Part shown: positions 1 through 7,207 of the stretch, piece by piece
Numbering within the stretch: position 1 is the stretch's first letter
How the letters are laid out: each line of letters opens with the position of its first letter
Origin: Acidobacteriota bacterium
Lineage (GTDB): Bacteria > Acidobacteriota > Terriglobia > Bryobacterales > Bryobacteraceae
Length of the DNA: 35,614 nt
Assembly (NCBI GenBank): GCA_016213775.1
Contig: JACQZR010000253.1
Span: 1 to 35,614 of the forward strand
Direction of reading: 5' to 3'
Notes under the pieces: model-generated
Database searches by the model: none
The model's input: only the letters and a program-made list of their open reading frames with translations
What the model was told of the DNA's origin: nothing
Position numbers and translations under genes: made by a program

Positions 1-584
1 TCCAGACTCTCTTGTTTGCGGTCTTCGGCTACATAAAGCACCCGGCTACCTTTCAGATCGTTCACCACCGTCATGTACTTCTGGCCTTTGCGGAACGCTT
101 TCTCGTCCACACCCAATTGGCTCACCGGTTCGGCCTTCCGCCGTGCCAGTCCACGCTTCACGGCACGTTTCATGATGCCGTGGATCTCATCCCAACTCAG
201 CCCCAACTGCTCCGCTACGGCTTTTTGGCTCGCCGACTTCAACCAAGCAATCGCCAAAGCCTCGAACAATGCCGTGAACCGGCTCGAGCCTTCCGCCCAG
301 GGCAACTTGACCACCTTCACGCCGTGCTCGGCACATCGGCTTCGTGGCGGCTTCGCATGAAGGATGGTCTGGTATTGGCAGGTGTCCAGGTGCCGCCATT
401 TCCGTTCCGGTTGGTGATCGTGCAACGCCGACGCAGTTCCACACTCCGGACACGCCCAACTGCTCAGTTCCTGATGTGCCAGATAAACATGCACTTCACC
501 CTGCGCGGGTTGGAGGTCTACCGATTCGATGTACCACGGCGATTCGATTCCCAGAATCCGCCGATAAAGCTCCCGATCTTCCAT
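1..584 (-). CDS. ISL3-family transposase, N-terminal part (truncated by window edge)
   Basis: Reading the minus strand from an ATG at 584 gives 194 open codons that leave the window at its left edge. The protein starts MEDRELYRRILGIESPWYIE, the usual opening of ISL3 transposases. It then has a zinc-finger-like CPECG motif near residue 50, a second CAEHGV motif near residue 85, a helix-turn-helix stretch (QKAVAEQLGLSWDEIHGIM) and the start of the DDE catalytic domain (LGVDEKAFRKG, first catalytic Asp near residue 160, then YMTVVND). A GGA lies very close to the ATG, so the Shine-Dalgarno site is weak. The C-terminal half, with the other catalytic residues, is outside the window, so it cannot be said whether the element is intact. 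I could not identify its terminal inverted repeat in the flank right of 584. Confidence 0.85.
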   Translation of the reverse strand, partial: MEDRELYRRILGIESPWYIESVDLQPAQGEVHVYLAHQELSSWACPECGTASALHDHQPERKWRHLDTCQYQTILHAKPPRSRCAEHGVKVVKLPWAEGSSRFTALFEALAIAWLKSASQKAVAEQLGLSWDEIHGIMKRAVKRGLARRKAEPVSQLGVDEKAFRKGQKYMTVVNDLKGSRVLYVAEDRKQESL

Positions 585-925
585 TCCTTCATTATCTTGC
601 GGCTGTCAACTGCATTCCCCGACGCACATCAACTTCGCGTGTTTGGCTACACTGGGTTTGCCCCGGCAGAGGATAGGGCAACGCAGGGATGCGACCTGAG
701 CGCTGCCCGGGGTGCGGACAGGAGGGCGGCCATACCGGTCGCCCCTCCGTATCCCTCCTGTCTGCCACTATGCGATAAATCCCAGGGGGGCTTGGGGGGA
801 CAGAGTCCCACCATCCCACTTCAATGGCGACCTTCATTTCCGCGTTGGGCGGTCAACCCACCAGATGCCTCGCTCCCACTACAATCCCGGAATTCCCTGA
901 TTTTGCTTAACGCTTTTGGAGGATT

Positions 926-976
926 ATGCCGATCTTCGTTGGAAACGTTCAGCTTAACCAGAAAACTGCTCTCTGA
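926..976 (+). CDS. Possible 16-residue ORF with a strong ribosome-binding site
   Basis: TTTTGGAGGATT immediately precedes an ATG at 926, a better Shine-Dalgarno site than most genes in this window have. The frame reads MPIFVGNVQLNQKTAL and then stops. It could be a small peptide, a leader, or the retained 5' end of a gene whose remainder was lost when the mobile element arrived. No homology is recognised and the call rests only on the start signal. Confidence 0.2.
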   Translation: MPIFVGNVQLNQKTAL

Positions 977-1008
977 CATGCGGCTATCCTAGCACGAGTC
1001 TATCCAAC

Positions 1009-1022
1009 CGTAGCCTGCTACG
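1009..1022. promoter_or_regulatory. 14-bp palindrome upstream of the DUF4160 gene
   Basis: CGTAGC-CT-GCTACG is a perfect 6-bp inverted repeat with a 2-bp centre. It lies 31 bp before the DUF4160 start, just ahead of the AT-rich ATAAAAT stretch at about 1037. The position fits an autoregulatory operator, as is common for toxin-antitoxin-like pairs, but a chance palindrome of this size cannot be excluded. Confidence 0.3.
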
Positions 1023-1053
1023 TTCCCTGCGGCGGATGATAAAATCAAGGCAG

Positions 1054-1314
1054 ATGCCGACGATCAGTGCCTTCTACGGAATACTGATCCGGATGTTTTT
1101 CAGAGATCACGCTCCGCCGCACTTTCACGTGAGGTACGGTGAGTTTGAAGCGACCGTGGAGATTGCCACGTTGGAAATCATGGAGGGCTCACTTCCCCGA
1201 CGGGCGTTGAACCTCGTCCAGGAGTGGGCAGCGCAACATAAAGAGGAATTAGTCGAAGCTTGGCAGTTCTGCAGTGAAAACAAGCATCCCGCGAAGATCG
1301 ATCCACTGCCCTGA
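1054..1314 (+). CDS. DUF4160 domain protein
   Basis: The 86-residue protein begins MPTISAFYGILIRMFFRDHA and continues PPHFHVRYGEFEA, the signature of DUF4160. The family's typical core is a conserved Pro-Pro-His-x-His segment, and members are usually encoded beside DUF2442 genes in arrangements that resemble toxin-antitoxin pairs. The upstream in-frame ATG at 1036 would add six residues. The start at 1054 is preferred because it gives the canonical MPTIS opening and has a weak AAGGCA sequence in front. The next gene follows after 14 bp, so the two are almost certainly co-transcribed. The biochemical role of DUF4160 is not known to me and I do not assign one. Confidence 0.85.
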   Translation: MPTISAFYGILIRMFFRDHAPPHFHVRYGEFEATVEIATLEIMEGSLPRRALNLVQEWAAQHKEELVEAWQFCSENKHPAKIDPLP

Positions 1315-1328
1315 AAGGAGACACCGAA

Positions 1329-1574
1329 ATGCACTGGGAAGTTGTCGATGTCAAGTCGGAACCCGGACACTCACTCTACCTCCGGTTCCGTGACGGCCTC
1401 GCCGGAAGGGTTCACCTGCCTGTCGAGGAACTAACAGGCGCACTGTCGCCGCTACAGGACGATCAATTTTTCTCCCAGGTGTTTGTTGATGGGGGTGCCG
1501 TCGCCTGGCCGGGCGAGATCGACCTCGCCCCCGACGCCCTCTACGCGCAAGTAGCCGCCAACACCCGCCGCTGA
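1329..1574 (+). CDS. DUF2442 domain protein
   Basis: This 81-residue protein carries a DUF2442-like pattern: an opening such as MHWEVVDVKSEPGHSLYLRF, then a downstream segment near the C-terminus with AWPGEIDLAPDALY, in which the W-P/D-G-x-D-L-A-P-D-x-L-Y motif is typical. A good AAAGGAG ribosome-binding site lies 9-15 bp before the ATG. It is the second gene of a two-gene unit with the DUF4160 gene, the usual pairing for both families. DUF2442 proteins are sometimes annotated as antitoxin-like or molybdopterin-related, but function is not established. Its stop codon abuts the sulfatase debris that reads towards it on the opposite strand. Confidence 0.85.
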   Translation: MHWEVVDVKSEPGHSLYLRFRDGLAGRVHLPVEELTGALSPLQDDQFFSQVFVDGGAVAWPGEIDLAPDALYAQVAANTRR

Positions 1575-1577
1575 CGA

Positions 1578-1688
1578 CTTCTTCACTATTGCCGCTCGCC
1601 AATCCTGCAACTTCTTCCGCAACCGCCGTGCCTGCGCAGGCTCCTCCGCCGCCAGGTCCTTCGTCTCGCCTCGATCCCCGTCTCGGAC
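1578..1688 (-). pseudogene. Remnant of a sulfatase C-terminus
   Basis: On the minus strand a frame reads VRDGD, then RGETKDLAAEEP, then RRLRKKLQDWRAAIVKK. This matches the end of the intact sulfatase at 9521-10840, which reads VRDGDWKL, later DPGESRDLAAAEL, then KELRKKLGDWRAATVKR. In the remnant VRDGD is joined directly and in phase to the GETKDLAAEE segment, so about 25 codons between them are missing. The original stop is also gone. The nucleotide level agrees: ATCCCC.TC.CGGACCGCG occurs in both. No sulfatase core is present, so this is gene debris. Confidence 0.6.
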
Positions 1689-1810
1689 CGCGGGCCAAAG
1701 CCCTCTGTTTCTTTTTTTGCGCTAACCTCCCCAATAGACCAGATGAACTACCCGACGGATAGGCGGACAACGGCCACGAAGTAGCGGGGTCTGCCCATTA
1801 GAAGCGCGGG

Positions 1811-1840
1811 TGCGTATTGCGCTCCGAAACGATGCGTATT
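1811..1840. promoter_or_regulatory. Direct repeat ahead of the vapBC module
   Basis: The octamer TGCGTATT occurs at 1811-1818 and again at 1833-1840, with starts 22 bp apart, close to two turns of the helix. The second copy ends 11 bp before the antitoxin start codon at 1852. Ribbon-helix-helix antitoxins commonly repress their own promoter by binding repeated short sites, so this is a plausible operator. That role is inferred from position and spacing only. Confidence 0.35.
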
Positions 1841-1851
1841 ACTCTGATCGT

Positions 1852-2094
1852 ATGAAGACCATCTCGCTCAAGCTCCCTGAGGATCTCCTGGTCGCCCTGG
1901 AAGCCGAAGCCAAAGCGCGCCGGGAGTCCAAGTCGTCACTGGTGCGAGACAGTCTCCGCAAATCGCTCGCCAACGCGAAGCCAACCAACTCGCCGTCCTG
2001 CTATGATCTGGCAAGCGATCTTGCCGGTTCCCTGAAAGGTCTTCCTCGAAATCTTGCGCACGACCCAAAGTTCATGAAGGGATTCGGCGAGTGA
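1852..2094 (+). CDS. Ribbon-helix-helix antitoxin (VapB-type)
   Basis: An 80-residue protein begins MKTISLKLPEDLLVALEAEA. The pattern of a beta strand (KTISLKLPE) followed by two helices, ending in SSLVRDSLRKSL, is that of CopG/ribbon-helix-helix antitoxins, which bind operator DNA through the strand and the toxin through the C-terminal tail. An upstream in-frame start at 1810 would add 14 residues of unrelated sequence, so the ATG at 1852 is chosen. The gene overlaps the following PIN-domain toxin by GTGA, which implies translational coupling. The tail FMKGFGE probably contacts the toxin. A direct repeat in front may be its operator. Confidence 0.8.
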   Translation: MKTISLKLPEDLLVALEAEAKARRESKSSLVRDSLRKSLANAKPTNSPSCYDLASDLAGSLKGLPRNLAHDPKFMKGFGE

Positions 2095-2516
2095 GGCATG
2101 TCGCCACGTTACTGGATACCGGTCCGCTCGTCAGCTTTCTTGCCGCTGGGCTGAAGTACCATTCCTGGTGTGTGGAACAGTGGAAGCGGCTCGCCCCGCC
2201 GCTTGTGACCTGTGAGCCTGTCTTCACGGAAGCCGCGTTCCTGCTGAAGCGGGAGAATCGCGATGCCGATATCCTATTTGCCCTTCTGGAGCGAGGAGTC
2301 ATCCGCATTGCTCTTGACATTCAGGAACAGCAATCGGACTTGCGTGCGCTCATGCGCCGCTATCGCAACCGGCCGATGTCCGTGGCTGATGCGTGCATGG
2401 TACGCCTCTCCGAGATGTACGAGTACTCCCAAGTCTTCACGCTGGACTCCGATTTCCGTATTTACCGCCGTCACGGCAACAAAGTGATTCCGCTCCTCAT
2501 GCCCGTGCCCGATTAA
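2091..2516 (+). CDS. PIN-domain ribonuclease toxin (VapC-type)
   Basis: A 141-residue PIN-domain protein starts with GTG. The acidic residues expected to bind Mg2+ or Mn2+ are visible: Asp9 in LLDTGPLVS, Glu47 in FTEAAFLLKR, Asp100 in SVADACMVRLSE, and Asp119/Asp121 in TLDSDFRIYR. The full set and the normal length suggest an intact nuclease, usually one cutting tRNA or rRNA in VapC families. It follows the antitoxin with a 4-bp overlap, the standard antitoxin-first order. The LVTCEPVF..EAAFLLKR form belongs to a PIN subgroup seen often in soil bacteria and cyanobacteria. Target RNA is unknown. Confidence 0.88.
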   Translation: MRHVATLLDTGPLVSFLAAGLKYHSWCVEQWKRLAPPLVTCEPVFTEAAFLLKRENRDADILFALLERGVIRIALDIQEQQSDLRALMRRYRNRPMSVADACMVRLSEMYEYSQVFTLDSDFRIYRRHGNKVIPLLMPVPD

Positions 2517-2585
2517 TCCTTGACACCGCCTTCCGCCCGTGTGCATGATCATCCTTGGTGCGGCAAGCGGGGAAAGGAGTCTGAC

Positions 2586-3902
2586 ATGGCGAGCACCCCC
2601 AGCCGCCGCATCTTTCTCGGTTCGCTCGGCCTCGGCGCGGCCACTGCGCGAGCCAAAGCCGCATCGGCCAACGACACTATCAACCTCGGATTGATTGGCT
2701 GCGGCGCGCGTGGCCGCGGCGTCATACTTCCCAACTTCACCAAAATCCCCAACGTCCGTTTCACCGCCGTCTGCGACGTCAATTCCAAATACCTGGCCAA
2801 CCTTCGCGAACGCGCCGGAGGGGAGCGCGTCACCGCCTACTCCGATTTCCGAAAGCTCGTCGAAGACAAGAATGTCGACACGGTCATCATCGCCACCAAC
2901 CAGCAATGGCACGTCCTGCCGATGATCGCCGCGTGCCGCGCCGGCAAGGACGTCTACCTGGAAAAGCCCCTTGGTCAAAGCATCGGGGAAGGGCCCGTCG
3001 CCATCGCCGCCGCGAAACGCTACGGCCGCATCGTCCAGGCCGGCACGCAGCAACGCAGCATGGAGCATTACCAGAAAGCCGTCGAGTTCATCCAATCCGG
3101 GCGCCTCGGCCAGATTTCGGAAGTGCGCGTCTGGGACTACGAGAATTACTTTCCCGGCGCCGGCTCGCCCCCCGATTGCGCGCCTCCGCCGGAGCTCGAT
3201 TGGAATACCTACGCCGGCCCATCGCCTTTCCGCAACTACAATCCCAACATCTATTACAACTACGGCTACGACTGGTTCCGCGTCTCCGGCGCCGGCCACC
3301 AGGTTGCCTGGGGCGTGCATCATCTCGATGTCGTCCTCTGGGCGATGCAAGTGAACGCGCCCAAGTCGGCCTACGCCACCGGCGGCAACTTCGCCTACAC
3401 AGACAACCACGAGTACCCTAACACCTTCAGCGGCACCCTCGAATTCGGCCCCGGCCCCGTCGCCAAACAAGGCTTTCTGCTTCACTACAACATGCGGACC
3501 GGCGGACGCCGCGAGACCCGCGCGCACGGCAAACTCTTCATCGGTACCGAAGCCTCGATGATCCTCGACCGCGCCGGCTACACCATCGTCAAAGAGGTTC
3601 CGCGCGGCCAGAAGATGACATCCCAAGGCCCATACGTCGGAGGCGAGGAAACCGTCCTCCCGGCTGCCGACGCCAACCGCCACTTTCCCCTTTTCATTGA
3701 AAACGTGCGCAACCGCAAAATGCCTGTGGCCAACGTTGAAACCCTGCATGCCGCCACCGCGGCCGCCCACCTCATGAACATCTCCTGGGAAGTGGGCCGC
3801 GCCGTTCGCTGGGATGGGGCCAGCCACAAGGTGCTCCACGATCCCCAGGCTCAGAAGCTGGTTCTGCGTCCCTACCGCGCACCCTGGAAACTCGAGGTCT
3901 AA
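2586..3902 (+). CDS. Tat-exported Gfo/Idh/MocA family oxidoreductase
   Basis: The 438-residue protein starts at 2586, preceded by GGAAAGGAG at good spacing; a longer frame from 2520 lacks a signal. A twin-arginine leader (SRRIFLGSLG) opens it. The NAD(P)-binding Rossmann motif GLIGCGARGRG is at residues 35-45, and the EKPLG motif diagnostic of the family is near residue 126. The C-terminal half is the alpha/beta substrate-binding domain, and the protein ends with APWKLEV, a tail common in the planctomycete and acidobacterial exported members. These enzymes oxidise or reduce sugars or inositols with a tightly held cofactor. The substrate cannot be told from sequence. The sugar-isomerase-like gene 5 bp downstream suggests a common carbohydrate pathway. 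Confidence 0.9.
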   Translation: MASTPSRRIFLGSLGLGAATARAKAASANDTINLGLIGCGARGRGVILPNFTKIPNVRFTAVCDVNSKYLANLRERAGGERVTAYSDFRKLVEDKNVDTVIIATNQQWHVLPMIAACRAGKDVYLEKPLGQSIGEGPVAIAAAKRYGRIVQAGTQQRSMEHYQKAVEFIQSGRLGQISEVRVWDYENYFPGAGSPPDCAPPPELDWNTYAGPSPFRNYNPNIYYNYGYDWFRVSGAGHQVAWGVHHLDVVLWAMQVNAPKSAYATGGNFAYTDNHEYPNTFSGTLEFGPGPVAKQGFLLHYNMRTGGRRETRAHGKLFIGTEASMILDRAGYTIVKEVPRGQKMTSQGPYVGGEETVLPAADANRHFPLFIENVRNRKMPVANVETLHAATAAAHLMNISWEVGRAVRWDGASHKVLHDPQAQKLVLRPYRAPWKLEV

Positions 3903-3907
3903 CACCC

Positions 3908-4819
3908 ATGCCCATCACTCGCCGGGCTTCGCTACTCGCATGCGCCGCCCCCGTCTTCGCACAACAGGCTAAGGTTCCCATCGGCCTTTCCACCAACGAC
4001 TTTCGCGATCACACAAACCAAAGCCTCGCGCGGGAATTCAAGAGCCAGCGCATCCGCCATATTCAGCTCTTCTTCACCCAGAAGGACAGCAACTACTGGA
4101 GGTACGGCGTCGCCAGCGACCTCAAGGGCATGACGCCGGAGCGTGCCCGCGAAATCGCCGCCATCTGGCGCGATGCCGGCATCGACATCGGCGCGCTCGG
4201 CGTCTACGCCACCCTCATCCAATCCGACCCCGCTGAGCGCCGTGCCCACCTGGCTTACTTCGAAGCCATGATGAAAGTCGGGCAGCACCTGGGCGTCCGG
4301 ACTTTCCTCAGCGAGATGGGCCACTACCATCCGCCGGGCCCCGCCGCTCGCGTGCCCTACGACTGGCAGGATGAAGTCTGGTCCACGGCTGTCGCGACCT
4401 GCAAGGAACTCGCCCGCATCGCCGACGCTAACGGCGCCGTAGTGCTCCTTGAACCCATCTATCGCAGCGTCCTCGCGAGCGCCAAGCGCACCCGGGTCTT
4501 CATTGAGGAAGTAGCCTCGCCGCGCGTCCGCGCCCAGCTCGACCCCGCCAATCTCCTGGAAGTCAACGACCTCGAAGAGATGTTCCAGCAGTTGAAACCC
4601 TACATCGGCGGTATCCACGCCAAGGACCGCAAACTCCACGTCACCCAAGGGGTCCCCGTTGGCAAGGGCGATCTGGACTACAAGAAGTTCGTCACCCTTG
4701 CGGCGCAGCATGCTCCCGGAATCCCGCTAACCGTGGAGTATGTCGGTTCCGCCAACTATCGCGAAGCCCTTCAACACCTGCGCAAAACCCTGCAGGATGC
4801 CGGCCTCAAGGAAGCCTGA
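3908..4819 (+). CDS. Exported sugar phosphate isomerase/epimerase-like TIM-barrel protein
   Basis: The 303-residue protein begins MPITRRASLLACAAPVFAQQ, a short leader with paired arginines and a cleavable AxA-like end, suggesting Tat or Sec export. The rest has the xylose-isomerase-like (AP endonuclease 2) barrel pattern: a strand motif with ALGVYATL near residue 95, VVLLEPIYR near 180, VRAQLDPANLLE near 215, GGIHAKDRKL near 240 and LTVEYVG near 275. The Glu, Asp, His and Glu at these strand ends are the usual metal ligands. It lies 5 bp after the Gfo/Idh/MocA gene, so the two form an operon. Pairing of these families is typical of inositol or unusual-sugar conversion; the true substrate is unknown. 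Confidence 0.85.
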   Translation: MPITRRASLLACAAPVFAQQAKVPIGLSTNDFRDHTNQSLAREFKSQRIRHIQLFFTQKDSNYWRYGVASDLKGMTPERAREIAAIWRDAGIDIGALGVYATLIQSDPAERRAHLAYFEAMMKVGQHLGVRTFLSEMGHYHPPGPAARVPYDWQDEVWSTAVATCKELARIADANGAVVLLEPIYRSVLASAKRTRVFIEEVASPRVRAQLDPANLLEVNDLEEMFQQLKPYIGGIHAKDRKLHVTQGVPVGKGDLDYKKFVTLAAQHAPGIPLTVEYVGSANYREALQHLRKTLQDAGLKEA

Positions 4820-4929
4820 AGCAGGCGGATCATCCCGGGGCCGTGAAACTCGTCCTGTAGTTCGTGCTGTAGGTGAGCCGGTTGTCCGCCAACTGCGGCG
4901 CAACTGCAAGCCACATGAGGGGGAAACCG

Positions 4930-5012
4930 GAGACAACTTGAGACAATGCCCTACTTGACACTGACTTGCAAAGCCCTCATACTGAAAACGTCATATGCAA
5001 CTGAGTGTCAAG
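4930..5012 (+). promoter_or_regulatory. feoAB promoter with flanking repeats
   Basis: A good promoter is visible: TTGACA (4955-4960), a 17-bp spacer, and CATACT (4978-4983), placing the start of transcription near 4990. GAGACAA occurs twice exactly 10 bp apart (4930-4936 and 4940-4946), just upstream of the -35 box. ACTTG recurs at 4936, 4953 and 4964. CTTGACACT (4954-4962), covering the -35 box, is exactly complementary to AGTGTCAAG (5004-5012) downstream of the expected start point. Such an arrangement suits a metal-responsive repressor, but it does not match a Fur, DtxR or MntR consensus that I can recognise. Confidence 0.5.
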
Positions 5013-5039
5013 AAGCCGGGTGCAAAGACTCAGGGACTG

Positions 5040-5288
5040 ATGCACCATGGCGTTCCTCGCGCCACCCTGGCCGAACTGCGGGAAGGTGAGCAAGCTGTCC
5101 TTGAGTCGCTGCATCTCGAAGACGGTGTCGCCCGCCGCCTGATGGAACTCGGGTTTCTTCCAGGACAGACGATTTCGGCGGCACGTAGCGCTCCCGGCGG
5201 CGATCCTCGCGTGTTTCGCGTGGATGGTTCGGAAGTGGCGCTCCGGCGGGAGACGGCATCGCAGTTGCAAATAAGACTCACTGAATAA
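5040..5288 (+). CDS. feoA: FeoA ferrous iron transport accessory protein
   Basis: FeoA is a small SH3-like cytoplasmic protein that supports FeoB. The core begins ATLAELREGEQAVLESL and contains the family features RRLMELGFLPGQTI and GGDPRVFRVDGSEVALRRE. Starting at the ATG at 5040 gives 82 residues, the normal family length, with CAGGGA just upstream. The ATG at 4995 would add 15 non-conserved residues, has no ribosome-binding site and would leave a leader of about 5 nt after the predicted promoter, so I prefer 5040. feoB follows 14 bp later. Together they import Fe2+ across the inner membrane, mainly under low-oxygen conditions. Confidence 0.88.
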   Translation: MHHGVPRATLAELREGEQAVLESLHLEDGVARRLMELGFLPGQTISAARSAPGGDPRVFRVDGSEVALRRETASQLQIRLTE

Positions 5289-5302
5289 ACGGAGTATCCC
5301 AA

Positions 5303-7186
5303 GTGAGCGCACATTGCTCAGGTTCTCAGGCGGACGTGTCGCCGGGGACGGAGCGCAAAACGGTTGCGATCGTAGGACCGCCCAATGCGGGCAAGTCTAC
5401 ACTGTTTAATTTGCTCACAGGCATGCGCCAGAAGGTGGCGAACTTTCCAGGCGTCACTGTGGAGCATCACACCGGACTGGCCCGGCTCAGCAATGGCCGC
5501 GAAATCGACGTGATCGACCTGCCGGGCGTGTACAGCCTGGAACCCCGATCGGAAGATGAACGCGTCACACGCGATGCCCTGTTCGGACAGATTGAGGGGA
5601 TACCCAAGCCCGACGCCGTCCTGTTGATTCTTGACTCTACCAACCTTGGCCGTCACCTGATGCTTGCGGCTTCAGTGCTCAGCCTCGGGGTTCCGGTGCT
5701 GGTAGCGTTGAACATGGCCGATGATCTGCGCAGCCGTGGCGGCGCGGTGGATGTGCAGCAGCTCTCGGCGCAGTTGGGCGCGCCGGCTATTCTGATCGCC
5801 GCATCCAAGGGCGAAGGGATCGAAGAGATACGGCGGTTTCTGGCAGGCCAGTTCCCCACCCCAACGCCAGTACAGTTGCCGGTGTTGCAGGACGTGCCAC
5901 GCTGCCGCGAATGGTCGGCGCGCATTGGAAGCAAGTCCGGGTATCAGGCCCCGGCGCCGCCGGTTTGGACGCGCCGGCTGGACTCCGTTTTCCTGCATCC
6001 GATCGGCGGGCCGCTGGTGTTTCTGGCAGTCGTGATCGCTGTGTTTCAGGCGATGTTCACGGGCGCGAAACCGTTGATGGACGCCACAGACGCGATGGTG
6101 AACGGCTCCGGCGCATGGATCGCATCGCACCTGCCCGAATCGTGGTGGCGCGATCTGATCATTGAAGGGATCTGGGGCGGTGTCGGCAAAGTCATAATTT
6201 TCCTTCCGCAGATCCTGTTGCTGTTCGCCTTCATTGGAGTGTTGGAGGATTCGGGCTATCTCGCCCGAGCGGCGCTGATTGCCGATCGCACCATGGCTCG
6301 CGCGGGACTGCAGGGCAAATCGTTCATCCCACTGCTTTCCGCCTACGCGTGCGCGGTGCCGGCGATCATGGCGACACGCACGATCGAGAACAAGCGGGAC
6401 CGCATCGCCACGATCCTGATCGCGCCATTCATGACGTGTTCGGCGCGGCTGCCGGTATACACGTTGATCATTGCGGCGTTTATTCCGGCCCAGCCGTTCT
6501 ACGCGCAGACGCTCGCTCTGTTGGGCCTGTACATTATCGGATTCGCCGCCGCCGTAATCACGGCTCGGCTGCTGAAATCCTCCATTTTGAAGAGCGACCA
6601 TACACCATTCCTGCTGGAGATGCCGCCCTACCGCTGGCCCACGATGCGATCCATCGGACTCCGCTTGTACGACCGTGCGCAGGCGTTCCTCTATCGTGCC
6701 GGAACCGTGATTCTCGCCGTCGCCATCGTGTTGTGGGTGCTGCTCCACGTACCCTTGAAAGATGGCAAAGCGCCGCCGATCGAGCAAAGCGTCGCCGGTA
6801 CGCTGGGACGCGCGGCGGAGCCGGCGATTCAGCCACTCGGTTTCAACTGGAAGATCGGCATCGGACTCATCAGCTCCATTGCGGCGCGTGAAGTGATTGT
6901 CGGCGCGCTCGCTACAATCTATGGGATTGAGGGTGGCAGTGTGGATGAAACGGCGGAATCTAAGAGCCTGCAAACAGCGCTGCAGAAGGACCTCTCGCCC
7001 GCCGGTGCCGTGGCGCTACTGATCTTCTTTGCATTTGCCATGCAGTGTATGTCCACGCTGGCGGTTGTGCGGCGGGAAACCGGAAGTTGGCGGTGGCCTG
7101 TTGTGCAATTCGCTTACATGAGTGTTCTCGCCTACGTCGGCGGATTAGTGGCCTACCGCATTGCCCTCGTTGTCTGGCCTGCCTGA
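5303..7186 (+). CDS. feoB: FeoB ferrous iron transporter
   Basis: The 627-residue protein starts at a GTG with GGAG 8 bp upstream. The N-terminal G domain has GPPNAGKS (residues 25-32, G1), DLPGVYSLEP (G3), NMAD (G4) and an SKGEG segment (G5). The rest is a membrane domain with hydrophobic segments from about residue 220 and the two conserved gate repeats, around LSAYACAVPAIMATR and SSIAAREVIVGALATIYG. The tail is a single terminal membrane span without the Cys-rich FeoC-like extension found in some homologues. At 627 residues it is shorter than the 750-770 of enterobacterial FeoB but within the range of other phyla. It transports Fe2+ into the cytoplasm together with FeoA. Confidence 0.95.
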   Translation: MSAHCSGSQADVSPGTERKTVAIVGPPNAGKSTLFNLLTGMRQKVANFPGVTVEHHTGLARLSNGREIDVIDLPGVYSLEPRSEDERVTRDALFGQIEGIPKPDAVLLILDSTNLGRHLMLAASVLSLGVPVLVALNMADDLRSRGGAVDVQQLSAQLGAPAILIAASKGEGIEEIRRFLAGQFPTPTPVQLPVLQDVPRCREWSARIGSKSGYQAPAPPVWTRRLDSVFLHPIGGPLVFLAVVIAVFQAMFTGAKPLMDATDAMVNGSGAWIASHLPESWWRDLIIEGIWGGVGKVIIFLPQILLLFAFIGVLEDSGYLARAALIADRTMARAGLQGKSFIPLLSAYACAVPAIMATRTIENKRDRIATILIAPFMTCSARLPVYTLIIAAFIPAQPFYAQTLALLGLYIIGFAAAVITARLLKSSILKSDHTPFLLEMPPYRWPTMRSIGLRLYDRAQAFLYRAGTVILAVAIVLWVLLHVPLKDGKAPPIEQSVAGTLGRAAEPAIQPLGFNWKIGIGLISSIAAREVIVGALATIYGIEGGSVDETAESKSLQTALQKDLSPAGAVALLIFFAFAMQCMSTLAVVRRETGSWRWPVVQFAYMSVLAYVGGLVAYRIALVVWPA

Positions 7187-7207
7187 ACTTGCTGTAGCAT
7201 AGTTCGC

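Larger units (their letters stand above)
585..1053. other. Noncoding flank of the transposase with several inverted repeats
   Basis: I see no convincing long gene here; the long plus-strand frame through 12-992 is the antisense of the transposase followed by low-quality codons. The stretch holds several inverted repeats. CCCCGGCAG (661-669) faces CTGCCCGGGG about 25 nt later with one bulged base. GACAGGAGGG (717-726) pairs exactly with CCCTCCTGTC (753-762), and a smaller GGGCG/CGCCC pair lies inside it. One end of the ISL3 element should lie somewhere in this flank, but the junction is not visible without a second copy. Confidence 0.5.

Noticed and set aside
12-992. 326-residue plus-strand frame
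   Set aside because: Its first 580 bp are the antisense of the ISL3 transposase, whose protein motifs are clear; the rest has no protein-like pattern.
1351-1770. 139-residue minus-strand frame
   Set aside because: Arg/Gly-rich; a different frame in the same place gives the sulfatase tail, so this one is a shadow.
2274-3905. 543-residue minus-strand frame
   Set aside because: Antisense shadow of the Gfo/Idh/MocA gene, rich in Gly/Val/Asp repeats caused by codon bias.
4881-4904. GTTG.CCGC/GCGG..CAAC hairpin after the sugar-isomerase-like gene
   Set aside because: Short, interrupted stem without a T-run; too weak to call as a terminator.
5672-6973. 433-residue minus-strand frame
   Set aside because: Antisense of feoB; Arg/Gln/His-rich with no domain.
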